From Pleodorina starrii (taxonomy: Eukaryota; Chlorophyta; Chlorophyceae; Chlamydomonadales; Volvocaceae), in assembly GCA_030267565.1 (NCBI GenBank), contig BRXU01000002.1, forward strand, positions 3,905,501-3,969,500: a stretch of 64,000 nucleotides of DNA, read 5' to 3'. Position 1 is the stretch's first letter, and every line of letters begins with the position of its first letter. A program made the position numbers and the translations under genes. The notes under the pieces were generated by a model. The model was not told the DNA's origin. It saw only the letters and a list, made by a program, of their open reading frames with translations, and searched no databases. Positions 55,501 through 64,000 of the stretch are shown one piece after another.

Positions 55501-58500
55501 CAGCGCAACGGCAGAACCTGTGCCCCCGGAGCTCAGTGGGTACATAGGACATGTGCGCATCGCCCCCCCGGGCAGTACGACTCTACATGTCATAGGGGTA
55601 TACTGCCCGGCCGACCCCGCCGCCAGGCAGAAAATATACGATTACGGACGGGCGGCCGCGCTGCAAGCCAATGCTAAGGGCGAACACCTTGTGATGGCGG
55701 GCGACTGGAATGCAACACTCAAACTGAGCGACCGGTCTACGGGCACCTGCAATGCGACAGACCGTGCGCACCGACGCTTCTCAGAAGAAACAGGCCTAAA
55801 ACCGGTAGACACGGCGCGACGTGAGTACACATACACACAAACACAGCAGGGACACGATACCCACCACAGCCGCATCGACGATGTCCTCCTCGCCGCTCAG
55901 ACCAGCGACGCTGTGGCAATGGAAGGGAAAGCGTACGAACAAGTTTATGAGTGTGGCGGGAACTTCGACCACAAACCGCTCTGCACCCTCCTACCCCTAG
56001 CAGGCATCAGGCTCCTGCCCGCCCCCGCTGCCCAACCCCCCCCAGACCTTACCCCAAGCTCCTGGAGCCGGATCCAACTACCCGTACAAAAAGAGAGCAA
56101 AACCAAAGCACGCATGGAGATGGAGGCGACGCTCACAGAGGCCGTCACTCACCTGTTAGCCGCACTCAGACCCGCACACGAAACCATATCGGCAGCATCC
56201 GCGCGACTGGAGCGTGCGGCGAGCAAAGAGGACGCAAGGCAGATCCTGACCCACCTGCGCGATCACGAAGCCGTCCAAACAACGAACGTCGACACTCTCA
56301 GCCACGAGCTCGGATCACTTCTGCTGCGGTGCCTCAGGATCCTTGAAAGCCACTGCCAGCACAAGCCCCCCCGCACGGGGCGCCTGCACGCACGAAGAGG
56401 CACCGGCAAGCGAATCACCCGTCTGTACGGCGAACACAAGGCGCTGAAATGCGAACTCACCCGCATACTACGCGCGCCACGGCCGGACACCCCATCCCAC
56501 CCGGCACCCGGCGCCCCGCACGCGGAAAACACCGACGCAGAGACCCTACAACCCCCCACCCGACCCACCCCGCTGACCACCCCTGCAAACCCCAACCCAC
56601 CTGAGGGTACGACAGCCCACGCGCGCGAAAACCCGGAGCTCCAAGAAACACCAGAGACCCGCGCCCTGCGTGCCGCAATAAGAGCAAAGGGAGGGGAAAT
56701 TAAGAAGTTGACTACGGAAACCCGTAAATTACATGCGAGCAAAGCCAGGAAACAATTTCAGAGCCTCCTAGCCAAGAAACCGAAACACGCACACAAACAA
56801 ATTCTCGAGCCCGACGATCAGCCACGCGGCATAACGGCCATTCGCCACCCCGCCGATGGGCATTTGTGCACAACTTCGGACGGCATCCTCGACGCACTCC
56901 ACACGCACTTCGTGCTCCTAGCCCGGCCCATCTCCGGACCCCGCACTGGCAAATACCTCCCGAGCGAAGCCCCGCGGAACTACCCCTGGGAGACGCCGGG
57001 AGCGCCGGACCCTCTACGACGTGGTTTAGCCCAATGGGAAAGCGCACCCCCGTCCCTCCTCCCTGGCATATTAGACCCATGTAACTTCCGCGCATGCTTA
57101 GACCATCTCGCCCGCAACAAAGCCCCCGGGCCAGACGGCATACCCAACGAGCTGCTACAGACACTCCCCACCGACCTCCAAACCGCAATCCACCACCTGA
57201 TCACAGTCATGTGGGTCAAGGCCGAAATCCCCCCGCACTGGACGCAATCAGACACGGTACTCATTCCCAAAAAGGGCGACCCACTCCTCATCAAGAACAA
57301 ACGCCCCATCGCCCTGGCAAACACACTCTACAAACTATACACCAGCCACATTACGTTTAATATCGTCACCTTTAGTGAACAAGCGCACATCTTCACGGAA
57401 GCCCAGGAAGGGTACCTCCGACAGCGTAACACGGAGCGGCAGATCCAAAACGTACTACACGCCATCGAGGACGCCGGCCTAACCAGCCGTGACCTCTACT
57501 TACTATATATCGATTTCACATCGGCATTTAACACCATCGATCACGACAAATTACTTATGATCATGTACGACCTAGGATATCCGGAGGACCTCATCGCGGT
57601 GGTCGCGAACCTGTACTCGCGCGCCACCACACGCATACGCACCGAACATGGCTGCACCGCGGAGATTGCAATCGAACGCGGCACAATTCAGGGCGATACA
57701 CTATCACCCGTACTGTTCATCATTTACATGGAGCCACTCCTAAGATGGCTACACAGCGGAGGCCGAGGATACCGCTACGGCTGCCTCCAAGCGGACGAAA
57801 ATGACCGACACCACTTTAGCTCGGGGGCCTTTGCGGACGACCTAGTGATCCTCACGAACACCGTGTCTGACATGCGCACACAGAGCACAAAAATAGAGCG
57901 CTACGCCCGCTGGGGAGCACTCAAGGTCAACGTAGGCAAGTGCCAACTGCAGGGCATTCTGCACGGCCGCGCGCGTTCCGATACTGATCTGAGTAGGGGC
58001 CCCGGTACGCAAAAATACAGGGCCGTCGTAGAACGTCTCCTGAAAAACCAAATTCGGATCGATGGCGTACCCATCCCGTACGAACCCCCAACAGGATCGT
58101 ATAAATACCTCGGCGTACACATCACCCCTACTCTGGATTGGACGACACAGGTGGCCTACACTCGCGCCGAAATCGACCGACGGGGGCAAAGCATACAAAA
58201 CTCTCTCGCGACCCCAGATCAACGCATAAACATGATCAAAACCCTCATTCACCCCTTTGTGGCGTACAGCCTGCCCACTATGGCGTACACCCCGCACGAC
58301 ATCGCCAGCCTCGACGCCCAAATCGCCGGCATAGCCAAACGCAGCTACGGACTAAAAATGGGCTTCCCAACCCGCGCCATCCTCGGTCCCATATCGCGAC
58401 TAGGTCTGGGGGTGGGCACCCTACGTACCCTTTATGCGGTCAGAGCGGCGAAGACGCTTGTCCTGTCCCTCAACGACAAGGGACGCCTTGGGGCAGTAAC

Positions 58501-61500
58501 CCGAGCCCTCCTGCACCTGCAGAGCCGATACATGGGCACCATACCAGTGCACACATTCAAACGCGAATGCCGGCACTATACCACACTCAAACAACTTGCT
58601 CTCGTGCATGAAGCCGGTATCGAACTCACGGACAAAGGCAGCACCTATGAGCCGGCAGCAGGCAGCCTCATTCACCTGATCGGGGCGCACAACCCGACGG
58701 CCGAGCCCAAGGATCTCGCGCTCCTCTTCCGATGCATACAGCCCCTGCTGGAACTTGGCCTGGACCTCAGGGCCCTGAAAGACAAAAACACGGGAGCGCA
58801 TCTCATCACCACCGACCAGCTGCAACGCATCGGTGGCAGGAAGGTGGGCCCACGCCATCAGATAGCCCTAAACCAGCTCAGCCTCGCCCTGAATGCTGAC
58901 CCCAGTGTTCGCGCCCGGGCGCCGCGCCACAGAGGTGTAGCACCCTTACCCCCCGAACTACGACTCCTCCCGGACGGCCCACATCTAACCGATCTTGCGA
59001 TGGAAGCGACAAGACCCACCCCCATCCCCCACGGAACCCTAAGGAAGTACGTACTGGCCAAACCCCGCGACCCGGCCGACACCGTTCCGGCCGCCCCAGC
59101 TGAAAACCCACCCCCTCGCCCAGGCCCAACAACCCCTCGTGTGGCGACGGCAACCCAAACCGCGGCAGCGTCGTCCGGCACCGCAACAACCCTCGAGGCA
59201 CGACGCCCGGCCGCCCGGCCAGCCGCCAGGCGCCACCAGCCGCAGCGAAAGACCGATAGTGAGCTGCTCAAAGCATACCTCCTTCGGCAGAACCTGAAAC
59301 CAGTCGACGGTATCACAGATGCCGAGGCCATTGGGTGGGACCCCCGGCAAACCCCACTTACCCTTCAGCACTGCGAACGAATCCTGCGCCACCCGCTCCA
59401 CCGGGGCCTCACGTCCCAAGTAGGCTCCGCCGAACGGCTACTCCACATGCTCCATGGGGAGACGGCGTGGCCTGCGGGGACACCAACCCAGCATGGCCTT
59501 AGCATCACACAGCTTCTCTTCGGGGACCAAGAGAGGGTAGCATGTATCAAGGCGGAAATCCGGAAACGGGTCGCCGTCAGCGCTCCGAACCCCAAGCGAC
59601 AACGCACAACCGACTCGGCTACCCAACACACACACCGAACGTACTACCAGGTTGAATGGGAACGTACTGTCATCACTAAAGGGGCAATAGCACTGTACAC
59701 CGAGAATGGCTACCACCCGAAGGCAGTGCACCGGTACGAAACCCCCACCGCCCCCACTCACCCCGAAATGATAGTCGAGGTAGAATGGGCCCCCACCGAA
59801 GATGAGGAGTCGCGACTGGCCTCGCAAGACAACTGGACAGAGCTGCTGAATGCATTCCGGCATCGGCGCGCCGTTGAGGCCGAACAGGACCCCGGTCGGA
59901 TGGAAAATGCACGCGACCACCACCTGACGGAATGGCAACAGCAAGGTAGATGGGAGACTGAATGCCTCAACGTGACCCGAGGCCAACGTCTCCTACGGCA
60001 GTTTGTCGAAATCAACGTACACCCGGGTAACCCGGACCGGGACATCCACCCGCCGGGGCGGTATACGGTCCAAATTGGCAATCGTAACGGCACACACAGG
60101 CATGTACCATGGGACGGCAGCGGGGACATACCCGATGGACTGCAAGCCATTGGGATGGCATTCGTGTACGATCCCCAAGGGCGCTGCGTCGGCCAGGTGT
60201 CGGCAAGCCGCCTCCGCAGCCTGTGGCTCCGGTACAGCGACGCCCAACAGAAACGCCCGGAAGAGCACGCACAGATCGCGGCCGCGGATGGCTTCGCGGA
60301 GGATGTCGCACGCCTCCTCCTGCGGTATCGGGACGGAGGGGGCACCAAAGCACACCCCATTCGAGAGGCCCATGAGCGGAGGATATCTGAACGGCTGATG
60401 AAACGCCTCATGACCGCGCTGGGCGCCGCAACAGAGCGCTTTGCATCCCCCCTCAACGTAGCAGACAGCACCGCCATCTACTACTCGCGGTACCCAGAAG
60501 ATCAGCTCTTCGGAGCCAACCACGACGCGTATTCGCAACCGTGCACGGGCGTATCCGTCGCGCACCCTGAACCTAAGCCGGACGAGGGGCATCATGCACT
60601 GCGATGGGCGCTAGGCTGGGCCGACGCGACACGGAGCACAGATAACCCCACCGCTACCCTACTCCTGCTGCCCACGTCCCAAACGGCGCCCTACACCCGC
60701 TACCTCACCCACCCGCTGGTCACCATGATCGGTACAATAGACGCATTTTCAGGAACGGGGGACCTTTACAGCGAAGTGAGCGTAGACGCTCCAAAACCCT
60801 ACCCAAACGGACTCACCCTACTCCTGGTTAGCAATGAATCCGGCCGCGCGTACGGTACCAGCCTCCGCAGAGCGCTTGCTATGACGGCAGCCCGCCACGT
60901 CGCCACTGGCCCCGCCCTCTCTTGGAAGCCACCCCAATGGGTGCGCAAGCGGCTGCGTAGTATGACCGAGAAGCCACCCGCCGCGGCAGCTCCCTCCCGC
61001 ACGTGCGACAACCTCTCCACGGAAGAGGGAAGCGCCGCGTTCCTGGCATTTCCTGCCAAATATGCTCTGCGATACAACGCCCAAGACGCCATATACACAG
61101 ACGGGTCAGTGCAAAAAATCAAAGATGTCGACGAGGAAAGACATCTCCTGGGGGCCGCGGCCGTCGACGCACTTACCAACACAACGCTCCACATCAATGT
61201 GAACGCAGGCCACCAGGGCTGCCAAACTATTACACGGTGCGAACTGAGTGCCATCCATCAAGGACTCCAGATGCGCAGAGGCACGCTGCACGACGAAGCT
61301 CACCTAACTATATGGACGGACTCTGCCGCGTCGCTACATCTCATTAAAAAGATGATAAACAACCCACATAAGCTTCAGCTTAGTAAGCACAAGGCGCTGC
61401 TTGAGGAAATCGTATTAATCCTTAAACGACGAGCGGCTTGTAACCTGAAGACATCTTTGCTTAAAGTGAAAGCCCACACTGGGGTAACTTACAACGAAAA

Positions 61501-62605
61501 AGCGGACAAAGCAGCCGTACGAGCCGCGCGAGGACTCTCCAAGCTAGACCCCGACGCGCTGAGCGCAACCGAGACCTCAGACAATAATCCTCGAAGTCAA
61601 CACTGGTGGCTGCGGAAAATGGCTGGGCCTGAGAAGAACGCTGGGCACTATGCAAACGACCTTAACCGCGGTATCGAGTCCTTGGTCAGCCCGGAAACGC
61701 ACTCGGGATACACGAACGAAACAGATTACATGAAATACGTCGCCAACACTCTGCCCGACCTCGACATAAGCACCAGCACTCGGACTCTACAGCGCAAGGC
61801 GGGCCGACACAAGCACGTTAAACGGTGCTTCGACTACCTATACGGCCAGCTATGGAGCGCCAAGCTTGCGAGGCGATTTAAAAAACCAGTGGCACCTGGC
61901 CGCCCTGCGTCGTCGGGACATTGCCCCCTATGCAACCAACTCGACTCAGGGGCGCACATCCTCGGAGGCTGCCTTCACCCCCGCATGCGAGCCCTATACA
62001 TACAGCGGCACAACAAGGCGGTCCAAAACATTACCAGTACGCTAGCCCGTGGGTCCAATGGAGGCTGTTACATTGTAATGGACGCCGGCCCCGCGGACAC
62101 CCGACCAGACTACGTGGCCGGCACACGCCTGCCCAAATGGCTGCTCCCGAGTATTGAGGATGAGAAACGCCTCAAACTCAGGCCCGATATACTCCTTATA
62201 CCCGACATCCCCCTCCATGAAACGCAAGCGCAAGGGTACAAGGGACCTCAGGACCCTAGCCAGCACACCGTACACATTGTTGAGGTCGGCTACACCGCCG
62301 ACACCAACCACACACAGAAACAGCACGACAAGGCCGTACAACACGCAGAACTGGCCAAACTCCTCACGGAAGCCGGATGGAAGGTCCGCTACACAACACA
62401 GGAAGCCATCAGCCTCGGCTTTGCGGGTACTATCAGGAAGGACCTACGCCCTCTACTCCACACCCTAGGCACGGGCAGCAAGGAAGCCCGAGCATGCTGC
62501 AACGACCTCCACGACCATGCAGTTAGGACACTCAACACTATCGTTATAACCCGCAGACAAATGGAACGCAACCCCCATGCGGAACCGACACCGGCCGGCA
62601 CGTAA
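52510..62605 (+). CDS. LINE polyprotein: protease, APE, RT, RNase H, RLE
   Basis: The frame is open from 52289 to the stop at 62605, but if the left target duplication is right the first codons are flanking sequence; the next Met codons are at 52510, 52534 and 52843. Domain order by position: a Josephin/OTU-like protease (QFCQIHAINNLMG near 53667 with C-x2-H-x2-N-N, and HAIAVKRAGDNWFRIDS near 54049); APE endonuclease (TMNTRG 55255, LTETK 55334, GDWNA 55700, DHKPL 55968); reverse transcriptase (NKAPGPDGIP 57116, YIDFTSAFNTIDH 57508, GDTLSP 57692, FADDLVIL 57830); a region around 60434-60850 that may be methyltransferase-like; RNase H (YTDGS 61093, WTDSAAS 61314, KAHTG 61469); CPLCNQLDSGAHILGGC (61921); and an RLE-type nuclease (RPDILLIPD 62182, HIVEVGYTAD 62272, then a Lys/His-rich helix). 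It would nick target DNA and prime reverse transcription. The frame is intact and long even for a LINE. Confidence 0.88.
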
Positions 62606-62724
62606 CCAACGTGGGACAAGTCTTAAGTTCCTTGCGGTGGTGGGGGGGGCTGGGACCGGGGAAACCCGTCACCCCACCCCCTCTGCTCCCATAACCCACG
62701 CCTCGGCTACCGGCCGGGCGTATC
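62606..62724 (+). other. 3' UTR of the LINE
   Basis: Short untranslated region with a G-run (GGTGGTGGGGGGGGCTGGG) and a C-rich stretch, ending in GGGCGTATC before the tail. It is the likely template end recognised by the reverse transcriptase. Confidence 0.6.
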
Positions 62725-62748
62725 ATTATTATTATTATTATTATTATT
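62725..62748. repeat. (ATT)n tail of the LINE
   Basis: Eight ATT units, a typical LINE-type simple-repeat tail, merging into the target duplication. Confidence 0.85.
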
Positions 62749-62756
62749 GGCAAGTC
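62745..62756. repeat. right target-site duplication of the LINE
   Basis: TATTGGCAAGTC; GGCAAGTC is independent of the tail, TATT overlaps it. Confidence 0.65.
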
Positions 62757-63487
62757 AGCCTGCGTGATGTGTAAATGATACACTGCATGTCTACTGTCAA
62801 GTAACTTCAGCCAATGCGCTGGCCGGAAGAGTTGCACAGTGCCGAGACGGCGCGCGATGCTAAACATGGGGCGGATTGCTGAAAGCTCTGGCTGTCTATC
62901 AGCAGGAATGTTGATACTCTCACACTTCACGCCCTCGCCGCCCTAGGATTCGGTGAATACAAGGGGGACCGGTTGTCACACCGGTCGCTAGCCGTACAGG
63001 CTAGACAGACTGCTCATCCTACCCCAGGGGCACCCCGCCGCCCTAGCCCTTCAACTCCACCCGTACGGATTGAACGGGGCCCCGCCCTTTTTCCGGCTTC
63101 AAGGAAGCCGACACCAACCCCTTGTCGAAGTCCAAGAACCCCGTTTTCCTGCCTTGCAGCGAAGGCCCCAAGATTTGAACCCAAGACCTTAGTAATTTTC
63201 AAGATAGCTGCCAAGATTAAGCTACCTGCCAAAATCGCTGTTGTGACCAAGATACCAGCTTCATAGATCAAGGCCAATTTTTTTTCCAAGTCCTGAGAAG
63301 CTGGTCCGAGCCTTCTGCTGCCCCTGCCCTTCGCCCACCCGCTCTCCACTGCCGCGTCCGGCAAGCCGGACTTAGCAAGAACCTCCGAGCCACGGCGGAC
63401 CTTACATGCATCAAGTATGACGCCAAGACCGCCCTAGCGACCAAGTACCCGTTCGAGTTGGTCGTTCGTTTTCAAGTGTAATGAGAC
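62757..63487 (+). other. continuation of gypsy element 3 leader
   Basis: No conserved frame. A hairpin CCGGT-TGTCAC-ACCGG is at 62969-62984. Positions 63152-63228, read on the minus strand, resemble a degenerate tRNA (box A TAGCTTAATCTTGG, loop TTGAAAA, then GGGTTCAAATC), perhaps Phe-like; the arms pair poorly. Confidence 0.4.
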
Positions 63488-64000
63488 ATGGATGACGAAA
63501 TCGAGCCCGTGTCCGCCTGCTCCCGCACCGCTGAGTCACAACCAGCAGTCTTGCAAACCGCCGTGTTGGAAGAAATAGTCACAGCATGCATCCGCGGCGC
63601 CATCCCCGAGATCGTTTCCCAAGTGCAAGCACGCTTGCACTCGCCAATTAGCTCAGCGGCCCACGCGGCCGCTCACGCGCAAGCGCAGCACATAGTTGCC
63701 CAGGTCGGGCAGAACGTAGTGAACCAAGCCGCAGCGGTCGCGCAGCAGCAGGCCGCCGCCGTAGCTCAGCAAACGGCGCAGCATGTTGCATACGAGGCCG
63801 CTCGCCAAGCTCCGCTGCACACCTTCGTGATGCGCGATGTGCTAAAGCACTTGCGCCCGCCCAAGTTCTCCGGAGATAACAAGAAGGGCGAGCAGCGCTG
63901 GGACGAGTTCATCTACCAGGCTAACAGCTACTTCACCAGCCTGGATGACCCCACCCGCATGGTGGCCATGTCCCAGATGCTGACGGGCGACGCCAGCCTG
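63488..64000 (+). CDS. gag: Gag-like protein of gypsy element 3, partial
   Basis: Open from ATG at 63488 to the window edge (171 codons, no stop), starting MDDEIEPVSACSRTAES. An Ala/Gln-rich coiled-coil-like stretch (about residues 55-100) precedes LRPPKFSGDNKKGEQRWDEF, NSYFTSLDD and MSQMLTGDAS, the usual start of a gypsy capsid domain. It differs clearly from the Gag of element 2. The rest of the element must lie to the right. Confidence 0.8.
   Translation, partial: MDDEIEPVSACSRTAESQPAVLQTAVLEEIVTACIRGAIPEIVSQVQARLHSPISSAAHAAAHAQAQHIVAQVGQNVVNQAAAVAQQQAAAVAQQTAQHVAYEAARQAPLHTFVMRDVLKHLRPPKFSGDNKKGEQRWDEFIYQANSYFTSLDDPTRMVAMSQMLTGDASL

Larger units (their letters stand above)
52365..62748 (+). 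mobile_element. Dualen/RandI-type LINE retrotransposon
   Basis: A ~10.4-kb non-LTR element with one giant ORF, a short 3' UTR and an (ATT)n tail at 62725-62748. It has both an APE and an RLE-type nuclease plus RNase H and a cysteine protease, the combination described for Dualen (RandI) elements of Chlamydomonas. The 5' edge is inferred from the 12-bp direct repeat; a 5'-truncated or longer element cannot be excluded. Confidence 0.85.

Overview
The window looks like nuclear DNA of a volvocine (chlamydomonadalean) green alga. The evidence is high GC with GCC/GCG-rich codons, genes split by short GT-AG and GC-AG introns, several AP2-domain genes with Ala/Gly/Pro-rich low-complexity regions, Ty3/gypsy chromoviruses, tRNA-derived SINEs, and a giant Dualen/RandI-type LINE, a lineage described from Chlamydomonas. 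No bacterial operons, rRNA genes or CRISPR arrays are visible.

Layout. 1-2716 is the 3' part of a plus-strand Ty3/gypsy chromovirus whose integrase is split by an inverted piece of its own LTR. 3615-8706 is a minus-strand gene for a two-AP2-domain protein; all splice sites can be read, but a palindrome in its second large exon coincides with a change of reading frame. 8707-10929 holds no gene I can recognise. From about 10.9 to 43.4 kb the window is a segmental duplication in three diverged copies (A ~10.9-18.1 kb, B 19.06-31.0 kb, C 32.26-43.4 kb). Each has one plus-strand AP2-like gene with the same exon plan. In B and C the fourth exon carries a long Ala-rich array of roughly 17-residue units; A lacks it. 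Further fragments of the array lie downstream in alternating orientation. Insertions present in only one copy (a 150-bp fold-back element in A, a SINE in B, an 824-bp terminal-inverted-repeat element in C) postdate duplication.

From 43.5 kb the window is nested mobile elements. A tRNA-derived SINE (43556-50988, 15-bp target duplication) is split by a complete Ty3/gypsy element on the minus strand (43935-50709) with 404-bp LTRs that look identical, intact gag, and pol in the same frame behind a single UAG. The N-terminus of Pol resembles phage-type N6-adenine DNA methyltransferases and keeps an NPPY motif. Next, an LTR plus primer-binding site (51214-51590) and a gag ORF running off the end (63488-64000) look like the two ends of a third gypsy element split by a ~10.4-kb Dualen-like LINE. 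The LINE ORF contains a Josephin/OTU-like cysteine protease, APE endonuclease, reverse transcriptase, a possibly degenerate methyltransferase-like region, RNase H, a CCHC motif and an RLE-type nuclease.

The strongest leads are the methyltransferase-like domains in two unrelated retroelements, the repeat-expanded AP2 gene trio, the nested insertions with readable target duplications, and a recurring 4-bp indel pattern between the duplicated copies. All calls rest on reading the sequence; no database search was possible.
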